Source: Alphaproteobacteria bacterium (lineage in GTDB: Bacteria; Pseudomonadota; Alphaproteobacteria; Micavibrionales; Micavibrionaceae). Taken from it: 64,000 bases of DNA. Below are positions 35,164 to 43,765 of this stretch, one piece after another. Each line of letters starts with the position of its first letter. Positions within the stretch are counted from its first letter, which is position 1. The notes under the pieces were generated by a model. It searched no databases and was not told the origin of the DNA. It saw nothing but the letters and a program-made list of their open reading frames with translations. A program made the position numbers and the translations under genes. The stretch lies in contig JAUIIA010000002.1 of assembly GCA_030432025.1 (NCBI GenBank), positions 143,276-207,275 on the forward strand. The letters run 5' to 3'.

Positions 35164-36396
35164 TTATGCAACAGCCTTGATAAGCGCGTGGTGCGTCGCC
35201 CACAGATGCTGTAGCGTGTTGGCCATGTGCTTCACATCTTCCTGAGAGTGCGCGGCCGTGGCAGTCAAACGCAGGCGCTCCGTACCTTTCGGCACAGTCG
35301 GATAGTTGATCGGTTGAACATATATATTGTGCTCATCCATCAGGATATTGGACACTTCGCGGCAACAATTCGGCTCACCGACAATAAGCGGCACGATATG
35401 ACTTTCACCGCGCATAAACGGCAGATCGGCAGCTTCCAGCATATCCTTGAACAGTTTTACATTGCGACGCATACGTTCACGCTCAATATCGGAAACCTTC
35501 AAGTGCTCGACAGCCGCACGTGCAGCAGCCAAAACCGCTGGCGGCAAACTCGTTGTGAAGATAAAGCCTGAAGCAAAACTACGTACGCAATCGACAATCT
35601 CGGTCGGGCCAGTAATAAAACCGCCCATACAGCCATAGGCCTTACCGAATGTGCCTTCAATAACATCAATACGGTCAAGCAAGCCGCGCTCTTCGGCAAC
35701 ACCGCCACCACGTGGCCCATACAAACCAACGCCATGCACTTCATCAAGATAAGTCAGCGCGTTGTACTTTTCAGCCAGATCGCAAATTTCTTTGATCGGG
35801 GCAATATCCCCTTCCATGGAATAAACAGATTCAAAAGCAACAATCTTCGGGCGCTTGATATCAACAGATTTCAGCAGCTCCTCAAGATGTTCTAAATCAT
35901 TGTGGCGGTAGATTTTCTTCTCTGCCTTGGAATCCTTCATCCCGTGGATCATAGAAGCATGGTTCAATTCATCGGAAAAGATCACACATTCAGGCAGAAT
36001 TTTACCCATAACGCCCAGCGCACCTTCATTGGCGACGTATCCGGATGAGAAGATCAAACCGGCTTCTTTTTGATGCAGATCAGCCAGCGACTCTTCCAAT
36101 TCGACATGATAACGGGTTGTACCGGAAATATTACGTGTACCGCCTGCGCCTGCGCCTGAATTTTCCAGCGCTTCGTGTGCGGCTTTCAAAACAACAGGAT
36201 GTTGCCCCATACCGAGATAATCATTCGAACACCAAATCGTCACTTCGCGCGCTTCGGAACCGTCATCAGGCCTGTACATCGCTTTCGGGAATTGTCCGGC
36301 GATACGCTCCAGATTTGCAAATGTACGGTAACGCCCTTCGCGCTTCACGTCCTTGATGCAATCTTCAAAGTGGTTTTGGTAATCGAATTGGCTCAT
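35164..36396 (-). CDS. hemA: 5-aminolevulinate synthase
   Basis: C4 (Shemin) route to heme: glycine + succinyl-CoA to 5-aminolevulinate, PLP-dependent. Start chosen at the ATG at 36396 ('[20 protein letters not shown]', typical N-terminus), since the upstream in-frame TTG has no support. 410 residues. '[13 protein letters not shown]', '[17 protein letters not shown]', '[12 protein letters not shown]' and PLP-Lys in '[13 protein letters not shown]'. This enzyme is a hallmark of alphaproteobacteria. pdxH in the window supplies its cofactor. Confidence 0.96.
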   Translation of the reverse strand: MSQFDYQNHFEDCIKDVKREGRYRTFANLERIAGQFPKAMYRPDDGSEAREVTIWCSNDYLGMGQHPVVLKAAHEALENSGAGAGGTRNISGTTRYHVELEESLADLHQKEAGLIFSSGYVANEGALGVMGKILPECVIFSDELNHASMIHGMKDSKAEKKIYRHNDLEHLEELLKSVDIKRPKIVAFESVYSMEGDIAPIKEICDLAEKYNALTYLDEVHGVGLYGPRGGGVAEERGLLDRIDVIEGTFGKAYGCMGGFITGPTEIVDCVRSFASGFIFTTSLPPAVLAAARAAVEHLKVSDIERERMRRNVKLFKDMLEAADLPFMRGESHIVPLIVGEPNCCREVSNILMDEHNIYVQPINYPTVPKGTERLRLTATAAHSQEDVKHMANTLQHLWATHHALIKAVA

Positions 36397-36527
36397 ATGA
36401 ATACCGTTCTTTTTTATCAATATTGTTTTAGTTATTGTAAAAGAAAAGCAGAACGTTCTCTAATGGGTCCGTTTTGTATACCCTGAAGATTAGAAAAGCA
36501 AGCATTTCAATACAGGTTTCCGCTTAA

Positions 36528-37400
36528 ATGATACTGGTTTTTGGCTCAATTCTGCAATCTATTACGATCGAAGATGACCCCGATAGCGTCGTCGGTTCGA
36601 CTAGTTTTGCCAAACTTTATGCAAACAGCGTAGGTGGCAAAGGCGCATTGCAATCTCTCGCAGCAGCCAAGGCCGGCGGGAAAACGGCTCTGGTTGGGCG
36701 AACCGGCGATGATGAGCTTTCAAAACACATCCTGATGCGCTTACGCAAACACGGTGTCATCACATCCGGCGTTGCAAAAGCCGACCATGCACAAACCGGT
36801 ACGGCGACATACATCAGTAACGAAGACCGCACGATCATCGCGCTCGGGGCCAGTGAAAAAACAACCGCCGAGCAGATTCCGCAAGAAGTTCTCAATGACC
36901 GTTCCGTTGTTTTGACACAAACCGAACTGGACATGACGGAAACAGAAGCCGTTTTCGAAATTGCAAAAAACAAAGCTGCAACAACGATTTTGAACCTGTC
37001 ACCGCGAATTGATATTGAAAGCTCGACATTAAAGCTTGTCGATTACCTGATTGCGCCGTCTACAGCGAAGAACGCACTCGGCGACTTAAGCGCCTACCCT
37101 AAACTGACAACCATCTTTCTAAACAACGACGGCAGCTGCGAGCTACGTTTAAAAACAGGCGCCTCCAGCCCTATTCCGAAAATCTCACTCGACCACCTGC
37201 AATGGCTTCATCCCGAAGGTTCACAAGACGCGTTTTGCGGAACTTTCGCAGCTTGTCTATATGCGGGTTTAGGCCTTGATAAGGCGTTGATCCGCTCTCT
37301 GGTCGCCGCAACATTATCAGCGTCCAAACCGGGCGAATATGACTCTATTCCGTATAGTGATGAAGTGAACGAAACGCTGAAAGCGTTCCAGCAAGGTTAG
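36528..37400 (+). CDS. PfkB-family carbohydrate kinase with altered anion hole
   Basis: 290 residues, ribokinase fold. 'SVGGKGALQSLAAAKAGGKTALVGRTGDD' holds the GG/substrate site (core 'GGKGALQSLAAAKAGG'). The C-terminal catalytic loop, normally GAGDxF, reads 'PEGSQDAFCGTF': the Asp base is kept but the GAG anion hole is GSQ. The protein may have weakened or different activity. The substrate is unknown. It stands between divergent hemA and the TetR gene, with no sugar transport nearby. Confidence 0.72.
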   Translation: MILVFGSILQSITIEDDPDSVVGSTSFAKLYANSVGGKGALQSLAAAKAGGKTALVGRTGDDELSKHILMRLRKHGVITSGVAKADHAQTGTATYISNEDRTIIALGASEKTTAEQIPQEVLNDRSVVLTQTELDMTETEAVFEIAKNKAATTILNLSPRIDIESSTLKLVDYLIAPSTAKNALGDLSAYPKLTTIFLNNDGSCELRLKTGASSPIPKISLDHLQWLHPEGSQDAFCGTFAACLYAGLGLDKALIRSLVAATLSASKPGEYDSIPYSDEVNETLKAFQQG

Positions 37401-37403
37401 TTT

Positions 37404-38024
37404 TTACGCGAACCCTAGTGTATTGGCGAATTGCTCCAGACGCTCGAGGTCTTTGTCCAAAGCCGCCATAGTCGCGCCCAGATCAGGACTTTCATCATCC
37501 TTCCATGTCCGCAAAACCTTCACGTAAAGGGCGGTTAATCCCGCAACGCGAGCTGCGCCGCGAATACCTCCTGTCTCAAGCCCCGCCGCCTCCAGCATCC
37601 AGCTCATGGAACGGCACAAATACGGTGCGGAAAACATCGCCTGCTTAGGGTCATACTTGAAAGACTTCAATACAGCCAAAAGTCCAGGACGGTAATCATT
37701 CAGGATTTCATACCGCTCCATCAAAATGTCAAACAGCTGGTCACGCGCAGAAATGGACGGATCAGGCTCACCGATGACCTCTAGAACACGTCGGTCGATC
37801 ATGCGGCCGAACAGCGTCAGAACATCCATCTTGTCATCAACGACCTCGAACAGCTCAACCAAGGAGATACCAGCCTCACGCGCGATATCATTCAGGGAAA
37901 CATTCTCCCACCCCTGCTCCTCAGCAAGGTCCAGCGCCTTTAGAACGACCAGAGCTTTGACATCTATTTCGGCCTTTTTGGCGTTTTTTGGCGTTTTTTT
38001 GGGGGGCGTGGCTTTTTTGGGCAT
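37404..38024 (-). CDS. TetR-family transcriptional regulator
   Basis: 206 residues from the ATG at 38024 (GTGGAG a few bases upstream). A further upstream ATG would add an unlikely 24-residue tail. N-terminus is a Lys/Pro/Ala-rich tail ('MPKKATPPKKTPKNAKK'). HTH at about 40-60 ('SLNDIAREAGISLVELFEVV'), then the helical ligand/dimer domain with 'WMLEAAGLETGG'. Resembles COQ9-like/TetR members in alphaproteobacteria. Divergent with a 90-base spacer from the adenosine-kinase-like gene, a probable target. Confidence 0.8.
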   Translation of the reverse strand: MPKKATPPKKTPKNAKKAEIDVKALVVLKALDLAEEQGWENVSLNDIAREAGISLVELFEVVDDKMDVLTLFGRMIDRRVLEVIGEPDPSISARDQLFDILMERYEILNDYRPGLLAVLKSFKYDPKQAMFSAPYLCRSMSWMLEAAGLETGGIRGAARVAGLTALYVKVLRTWKDDESPDLGATMAALDKDLERLEQFANTLGFA

Positions 38025-38113
38025 AGCTCCACTCAATCCTTGGCTTGCTCGTTTGAATTCTGTAATTGTTGTACCGAGTTTGTACGAATCACACAAGAAA
38101 TGGATTACTGCTT

Positions 38114-39115
38114 ATGTCTAACCCCTCATTAGGTGTTGTCGCTGTTGGAAACGCCCTCGTTGACGTTCTTACCCAAGTTGATGACGAATTCATCGAAAAC
38201 CAGCATAAAGAAAACGGAATGGAGCGCGGCGCGATGACGCTTATTGACGAACTTCGTGCCGTTGAACTTTACGCTCAAATGCCCGAAGGCGTTGAGAGCT
38301 CTGGCGGGTCAGCAGGAAACACCATGGCGGGTTTCGCATCTTTCGGCGGTAACGGTGGCTTCATTGGCAAGGTCGCAGATGATCAATTGGGTAAAATTTT
38401 CCAACATGACTTACGCTCCATGGGTATCACTTTTGACACACAACCTCTTGCGCTAGGCGCAAAGACAGGGCGTTGCCTGATCCTCGTCACACCGGATGCG
38501 CAGCGCACTATGAACACATTTCTGGGCGCCAGTGTGGAGCTAACGGCCACTGATATCGACGAAGATTTAATTGCCGACGCACAAGTCACATACCTGGAAG
38601 GCTACCTGTTCGACAAAGACACCGCCAAACAAGCATTCATTGCCGCCGCTGAGGCAGCACACAATGCCGGACACCGCGTTGCGCTTACACTTTCCGATCC
38701 GTTCTGCGTCGATCGTCACCGTTCTGACTTCCTGAAATTAGTAGAAAGTCACGTCGACATCCTTTTCGCGAACGAAGAAGAGATTAAGTCATTATTCATG
38801 CAAGATGATTTCGACGATGCAAAAAGCGCAATTAGTGAACATGTGGAAATCGCGGCTTTGACACGCGGACCGAAAGGCTCAGTGATTGTTAGTGAAGGTC
38901 AGGACATCCACATCGAAGCCGCAAAGGTCGATAAGGTCGTAGATACAACAGGCGCAGGCGACCAATTCGCCGCCGGCTTCCTCTATGGCTTTACACAAGG
39001 TGAAACCTTGGAACTCTGCGGAAGACTGGGTTCATTGGCCGCTGCTGAAGTCATCAGCCACATGGGCCCGCGTCCGCAAGCTTCATACAAAGACTTTTTA
39101 TCGAAGGCCGCATGA
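38114..39115 (+). CDS. PfkB-family kinase, adenosine-kinase-like
   Basis: 333 residues from the ATG at 38114. 'GNALVDVLTQVDDEF' N-terminal block, 'SGGSAGNTMAGFASFGG' substrate site, 'GFIGKVADDQLG' and a complete catalytic loop 'DTTGAGDQFAAGFLYG' (Asp base intact). Members phosphorylate adenosine or ribose/fructose derivatives. Sequence order looks closest to alphaproteobacterial adenosine kinases. It overlaps the next gene by four bases (ATGA). Confidence 0.85.
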   Translation: MSNPSLGVVAVGNALVDVLTQVDDEFIENQHKENGMERGAMTLIDELRAVELYAQMPEGVESSGGSAGNTMAGFASFGGNGGFIGKVADDQLGKIFQHDLRSMGITFDTQPLALGAKTGRCLILVTPDAQRTMNTFLGASVELTATDIDEDLIADAQVTYLEGYLFDKDTAKQAFIAAAEAAHNAGHRVALTLSDPFCVDRHRSDFLKLVESHVDILFANEEEIKSLFMQDDFDDAKSAISEHVEIAALTRGPKGSVIVSEGQDIHIEAAKVDKVVDTTGAGDQFAAGFLYGFTQGETLELCGRLGSLAAAEVISHMGPRPQASYKDFLSKAA

Positions 39116-40830
39116 TCAAACGCCTGATACCGACAGTTCTGATAACGGCACTGCTTCCGATAGCGGCGCTCGCAGCAGATCCGTACGGTCTGGCTATGCA
39201 TGGCGACCCGAAATACAGCGCGGACGCCACGCATCTTGAGTATGCAAATACCGAAGCCCCGAAAGGCGGTACACTGAAAATCGCCGCAACGGGAACGTTT
39301 GACACCCTCAACCCGTTCTCGATCAAGGGCAAATCCGTGCAAGGGCTGCACCTGTTCTACGACCGTTTGATGGCGCGTGTATGGGATGAACCGTTCACGC
39401 TATACCCGTTAATCGCGAAAAATGCGGAAATGCCTGCGGACCGCTCTTCCATCACCTTCACAATCAATGAGGAAGCCCGCTTCCATGACGGCACACCAAT
39501 CACGGTTGATGATGTACTGTTCTCCTTCGAGACACTGAAGGAGGCCGGTCGCCCGAATATGCGCCGTATTTATCAACTCGTCGATAATGTCGAAAAGCTG
39601 GACGGCAACCGCGTTAAATTCACATTCGGTAAAGGCTACGACAGGGAAACAGGAATGATCATGGCGATTATGCCCGTTCTGTCGAAAACCTACTGGACCG
39701 GCCGGGAATTCGATTCCACTACGCTCGATATCCCTGTCTCCAGTGGTCCTTATAAAATCAAAAGCTTCGATCCTGGTCGCCGCATTGTCTATAAACGCGA
39801 TCGCGACTATTGGGCGAAGGACAACCTAACCAATGTCGGGCACAACAATTTCGACGAAATCATCTATGAGTATTTCCGCGATAACTCCGTCGCTTTCGAA
39901 GGGTTCGCGTCCAGCGAAGTAACCTTCCGCCGCGAGGGCAACTTACGCAAATGGAAAACAGCTTACACGTTCCCTGCCATAGAAACGGGGGATGTTATCA
40001 AAGAGGCCCTGCCCCATGGCCGCCCCGAAAAAACCAAAGGCTTTATCTTCAACACACGCCGTGCACCGTTTGATGACATCCGCGTGCGCGAAGCGATCGG
40101 CTTACTGTTCAACCGGCAGGCCGTGAACGAAATCCTGTTCGATAATGAACAAAAATTTATCACCTCCTACTTCCCCAACTCCGAATTCGAAGCCATTGCC
40201 TTCCGTGCCCCGCCGGAAACCGCCGAATATGACTTGCGTGCAAAAATGCGTGAAGCCTCCACCCTTCTGAAAGAAGCAGGATGGGCCGTCGAGAACGGTG
40301 CACAAACCAAAAACGGCGAACCACTGTCTTTTGAACTAATCCTGCAAAACCCCGAAGAAGAAAAAATCGCTCTGCATTTCCAGCAAAACCTGAAACGTCT
40401 CGGCATTGATATGAGAATTCGTGTCACTGATTCTGCGGGCTTCGTACGCCGTCTGAATACTTACGACTACGACATGGTCTTGCATCACTGGCAATCCACA
40501 CTCTCCCCCGGTACCGAACAAGTCGTGTACTGGAGCTGTGAAGCCGCAGAACAGGAAGGCCGTTTTAACTATCCCGGTATTTGTGATGAGGAAATCGATT
40601 CACTGGCGAGCTCAGTTGCAAACACAGTAACACGCGAAGAATTGGTCAAAACCATGCAAAAGCTCGATGCAAAACTGCTCGAAGGCCACTATATGGTCCC
40701 GCTTTTCTATGCTGGTGTTGACCACGTAGCATACTGGAGCCCTATACAACGCCCCGAAACTACGCCGCTTTACGGTTTAGTTCTTGAAACATGGTGGATG
40801 GATGGGGATACTTCAACAAATCAGGATTGA
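39112..40830 (+). CDS. Periplasmic oligopeptide-binding protein of a YejABEF-type ABC transporter
   Basis: 572 residues. Signal peptide about 1-20 ('PIAALAADPYG'). Family 5 extracellular solute-binding (SBP_bac_5) protein: 'TEAPKGGTLKIAATGTFDTLNPF', cut here to 'APKGGTLKIAATGTFDTLNP', and 'HDGTPITVDDVLFSFE' are standard. The YejA-like start 'GLAMHGDPKYSADATHLEYAN' (core MHGDPKYSADATHLEYA) suggests the microcin-C/oligopeptide uptake clade. The permease and ATPase genes are not next to it here. Co-translated with the upstream kinase. Confidence 0.88.
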   Translation: MIKRLIPTVLITALLPIAALAADPYGLAMHGDPKYSADATHLEYANTEAPKGGTLKIAATGTFDTLNPFSIKGKSVQGLHLFYDRLMARVWDEPFTLYPLIAKNAEMPADRSSITFTINEEARFHDGTPITVDDVLFSFETLKEAGRPNMRRIYQLVDNVEKLDGNRVKFTFGKGYDRETGMIMAIMPVLSKTYWTGREFDSTTLDIPVSSGPYKIKSFDPGRRIVYKRDRDYWAKDNLTNVGHNNFDEIIYEYFRDNSVAFEGFASSEVTFRREGNLRKWKTAYTFPAIETGDVIKEALPHGRPEKTKGFIFNTRRAPFDDIRVREAIGLLFNRQAVNEILFDNEQKFITSYFPNSEFEAIAFRAPPETAEYDLRAKMREASTLLKEAGWAVENGAQTKNGEPLSFELILQNPEEEKIALHFQQNLKRLGIDMRIRVTDSAGFVRRLNTYDYDMVLHHWQSTLSPGTEQVVYWSCEAAEQEGRFNYPGICDEEIDSLASSVANTVTREELVKTMQKLDAKLLEGHYMVPLFYAGVDHVAYWSPIQRPETTPLYGLVLETWWMDGDTSTNQD

Positions 40831-40897
40831 GCACGCGTATAAGGCTTGCTATGCTCAAAGTCGTTATAAGTAAGGCATTTATTTGGAAATCCCGCTC

Positions 40898-41437
40898 ATG
40901 TTTAAAAAATTCACCGTTTTGACTCTTAGCGTCGCAGCCCTAGCAACTACGGGTGCATGTACCCCCGGAAAAAGTGTCGGGGACATAGGCGGGCAATTCT
41001 GGCAACGTGTCAGCGTTTCCGAATCTATCTACCAACAAGGGCCAAAAGCCCAGCAAATGCTAAACCGTGACATATCCCGCTGCGTTGTCGAACTTCGCGA
41101 ATTAGAGCGCCTCGGCACTCTGAAAGATGCGATCCCGACTGATCTGGCCGGCAAGACGCTCAACCCCGACGAACTAGCGTTGCGCGACTACGATATGCCC
41201 GAGCGTGAAAAACACCTCTTCGCAGAACACAGCGATTACACAGACTTCGAAGGCTGCATGTATGAGCGTGGTTGGGAACGCGTAGAACACGCACCATATG
41301 AAGTTACACGTCGTGGCCGCGAGAATTATCTCCGTGCACATGTCGACTATGACTACACGCCTGAATTCGAAGCACGCCAATACAGCGAAAAAATGAACAC
41401 GAATGAAAACGGCGACTTCGGCGAACTCAACGAATAA
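40898..41437 (+). CDS. Lipoprotein, 179 aa
   Basis: The start at 40898 (GGAAA upstream) gives a lipoprotein signal 'VLTLSVAALATTGACTPG' with lipobox Cys about 21. The remainder is helical/charged: 'RDISRCVVELRELERLGT' and 'FEGCMYERGWERVEHAPYE', with two further Cys. The latter segment looks like the DUF4398-free 'glycine-less' alphaproteobacterial lipoproteins; no family assigned. Located 67 bases downstream of the YejA-like gene and 13 bases before ygfZ, so probably co-expressed. Confidence 0.75.
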   Translation: MFKKFTVLTLSVAALATTGACTPGKSVGDIGGQFWQRVSVSESIYQQGPKAQQMLNRDISRCVVELRELERLGTLKDAIPTDLAGKTLNPDELALRDYDMPEREKHLFAEHSDYTDFEGCMYERGWERVEHAPYEVTRRGRENYLRAHVDYDYTPEFEARQYSEKMNTNENGDFGELNE

Positions 41438-41450
41438 TCAGCATACCGAT

Positions 41451-42134
41451 ATGACATTCTATGTCAGCTTACCGAACCGGGGCCTCATTCATATTGAAGG
41501 CCCCGATCGTTTTGAATTCCTGCAAGCCCTGATCACCAACGATCTGGAAAAGCTATCGGCTGAACAAATGGTTTATGCCTGCCTACTCACGCCGCAAGGA
41601 AAATTCCTGCATGATTTTTTCTGCATCTGGGGGAAAGATTTCATCCTGCTCGATTGCGAAGGCGGCGAACGCGCACAAGACTTATACCGTCGCCTGAATA
41701 TGTATCGTCTGCGCAAGGATGTGCAGATTTCAGTCGAAGAGCAAAACGAAGTCTATGCCGTATTCGGTGAGCCATTGGGCCTGCCCGACCCCCGAGACCC
41801 CGAAATGGGTAGCCGGACATTCGAAAAGCCGGAAGGCATCGTGTCAAAGCCGTTCGGGGAATGGGACATCCACCGTATAAAGCTGGGCATCCCCGACGGC
41901 AGCCGCGATTTGATTCCCGATAAATCGACGATGGATGAAGGCAATATGGATCAGATCAACGCCATTGATTACGATAAGGGGTGCTATATCGGGCAGGAAC
42001 TAACCGCCCGTATGCATTACCGTGGATTGGGAAAACGTAAGCTACAATATGTAGATGCCAACGACCCGCCCGAAGGCGCAGAGATCAGGTCACAATGCGA
42101 TGATGCCGCAATCGCCCTTATAAGGAAATCCTAG
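41451..42134 (+). CDS. ygfZ: Folate-binding YgfZ/IbaG-type iron-sulfur repair protein
   Basis: Tetrahydrofolate-dependent protein that helps maintain Fe-S cluster enzymes. 227 residues. Signature 'DYDKGCYIGQELTARMHY' (the KGC[FY]xGQE motif, redox Cys) is intact, and 'GRLIHIEGPDRFEFLQALITNDL' (core GPDRFEFLQALITNDL) is typical. It is shorter than most alphaproteobacterial homologues: the C-terminal beta barrel after the motif has only about 40 residues. Its stop overlaps the convergent 125-aa gene by four bases. Confidence 0.85.
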   Translation: MTFYVSLPNRGLIHIEGPDRFEFLQALITNDLEKLSAEQMVYACLLTPQGKFLHDFFCIWGKDFILLDCEGGERAQDLYRRLNMYRLRKDVQISVEEQNEVYAVFGEPLGLPDPRDPEMGSRTFEKPEGIVSKPFGEWDIHRIKLGIPDGSRDLIPDKSTMDEGNMDQINAIDYDKGCYIGQELTARMHYRGLGKRKLQYVDANDPPEGAEIRSQCDDAAIALIRKS

Positions 42135-42508
42135 GATATATCAACCGAACGGTCTTCACCGATAATGATATGGCCCAGCAGCGCAACACGGCTCTCCTGT
42201 TCGATCAACCCCGGCTTCAACGTTTCGCACTGCTCATCATAGGCCAGAACGGCATTATAGAATGTATACACGCATTCCTGTGAACCGCTCATACGTGCAG
42301 ATAACCTTGCTCTCAATGATTTCGCTGAAAGATCACCATCTACACCCTTACAGCTGTCAGTGGCCTCCCCCTCGGCCGTCCTTGCGAAACGGTCAATAAG
42401 AAGGCGTGAACCATTGGTATGTTGCAGATATTTTTCTGATCCGTCGATCTTACGCAGATCAAATATTATCGCGGCCGCAATATCACGGGAGGTGAACCGT
42501 TTTTGCAT
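42131..42508 (-). CDS. Hypothetical protein, 125 aa
   Basis: Not recognised. Soluble, no signal peptide. One possible Cys pair region: 'TDSCKGVDG', 'SQECVYTF', 'DEQCETL'. N-terminus 'QKRFTSRDIAAAIIFDLRK' looks helical. AGGGA about eight bases before the ATG. It follows the 114-aa gene by 68 bases on the same strand and lies at the end of the ppdK-led run. Confidence 0.6.
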   Translation of the reverse strand: MQKRFTSRDIAAAIIFDLRKIDGSEKYLQHTNGSRLLIDRFARTAEGEATDSCKGVDGDLSAKSLRARLSARMSGSQECVYTFYNAVLAYDEQCETLKPGLIEQESRVALLGHIIIGEDRSVDIS

Positions 42509-42576
42509 GCTGTTTGTCCCTGTCTAACTCAGAATATTAGGGTCTTAGCACGCCAAGATGAATTATGCAAACTACG

Positions 42577-42921
42577 CTAACCGTCAATCTCTATTGTCTG
42601 ATCGGAAATCCATGTATCGGCCAAGTCCCGCAAGTGTGGCCAAGCGGCTTCCCGTGACAGCGCACGCCCGCCTTTATCGTAATAAGCGGTAGCTGCGGCT
42701 TCGAAACGCTGTAAATTCGGGAACACCCCTTCCATTTCTGCACGAATACCATCCCTATACTCGCGCGACAGCACATCCGCCTGTTGCAAACCTGCGCGGC
42801 GCTCCATTTCCTCACGCAGAGGTTTTACAGCTTCATATAAATCGGAAAGTGCTTCAGGAATAATAACCCATCCGGTGTAGGCCGACGCTATGACAGCCGA
42901 ATTGAACGTTTGTTCGACCAT
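42577..42921 (-). CDS. Hypothetical protein, 114 aa
   Basis: Not recognised. Mostly helical, soluble: 'LSDLYEAVKPLREEMERRAG' is a likely amphipathic helix. No cofactor motif. Ribosome site AGAGG about 10 bases upstream. It begins 14 bases after the stop of the 56-aa membrane protein, so it belongs to the ppdK/TRIC-like operon. Confidence 0.6.
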   Translation of the reverse strand: MVEQTFNSAVIASAYTGWVIIPEALSDLYEAVKPLREEMERRAGLQQADVLSREYRDGIRAEMEGVFPNLQRFEAAATAYYDKGGRALSREAAWPHLRDLADTWISDQTIEIDG

Positions 42922-42935
42922 CCTTTACGCGCCTC

Positions 42936-43106
42936 TTACGCCGCCTGTGGCGCGAACATGCTCTGAAACACGACATAGGCGAGCAACAAGACGATCAGAA
43001 TGATCGCTAACAGCACGTCTTTACGGGAGAAGAAGTGATACATATCAAATGTATGCAGAACTTCTTCCTCTTCATTCGTTTCGTTTTTTGCAGGTTCGTC
43101 GTTCAT
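42936..43106 (-). CDS. Single-span membrane microprotein, 56 aa
   Basis: Acidic N-terminus ('NDEPAKNETNEEEEV'), then 'FSRKDVLLAIILIVLLLAYV' as one transmembrane helix (about 28-46), and a short tail 'FQSMFAPQAA'. Located 35 bases after the TRIC-like gene and 14 before the 114-aa gene, all on the minus strand, so it is likely co-expressed. No family recognised. A small regulator or subunit of a membrane complex is possible (inference). Confidence 0.55.
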   Translation of the reverse strand: MNDEPAKNETNEEEEVLHTFDMYHFFSRKDVLLAIILIVLLLAYVVFQSMFAPQAA

Positions 43107-43141
43107 ATGACCATCTTTTTCTTATCAGGATTACAGAGTAT

Positions 43142-43759
43142 CTAAAACTTAAGCCGCGGTAAATGCCATTGCATTTTATAAGCGACAAGCCGCACAGTTA
43201 AAGCGGTTATAAACACGATAAAAGTGTTCAAGTCGCTTTGATACTCATACATATTCAAATAATAAACAGTCAAAGCAACTAAAATTGCGACAGAACCGTA
43301 AAAGTCGCTCTTGAATACGGCTGGTACTTCATTCGCCAGAATATCGCGCAGAATACCGCCCCCCGTAGCGGTAATGAAGCTCAACACGGTTACACCGAAA
43401 ACACCTAATCCCGCCTCCATACCGACGAGCGTGCCAGTCAAACTGAATGCTACCAAACCGATGGAATCGGTAATAACAAATAAAGCACGCTGCTCAATCG
43501 CAGTTTTTTTCATCCGCGCCAATAACAGACCTAAAACAAAGGCTAGCACTACGATCATAAAACCGGACATATCAGTCAACGCCATAGGCGTTTGACCGAT
43601 CAGGACATCCCGTATCATGCCACCGCCATTAGCTGTCAGAAATGCGAGAATAAAGACACCCATGACATCCATATGCTTGCGCGCCCCAACCAAAAAACCG
43701 GACAGCGCAAATGCCGCGCTGCCAATCCATGACGCTAGCAAGAAGACATCAAGAGACAT
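43142..43759 (-). CDS. UPF0126/TRIC-like cation-channel membrane protein (YicG family)
   Basis: 205 residues with seven predicted helices arranged as two repeats. Each repeat has a Gly-Gly-Gly-x-x-Arg-Asp motif ('NGGGMIRDVL' about 45-55, 'TGGGILRDIL' about 130-140), characteristic of the YicG/UPF0126 proteins now called TRIC-type. Archaeal/bacterial TRIC proteins conduct cations. The substrate is not assignable. It starts six bases after the ppdK stop. Confidence 0.88.
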   Translation of the reverse strand: MSLDVFLLASWIGSAAFALSGFLVGARKHMDVMGVFILAFLTANGGGMIRDVLIGQTPMALTDMSGFMIVVLAFVLGLLLARMKKTAIEQRALFVITDSIGLVAFSLTGTLVGMEAGLGVFGVTVLSFITATGGGILRDILANEVPAVFKSDFYGSVAILVALTVYYLNMYEYQSDLNTFIVFITALTVRLVAYKMQWHLPRLKF

Positions 43760-43765
43760 GTGAAT

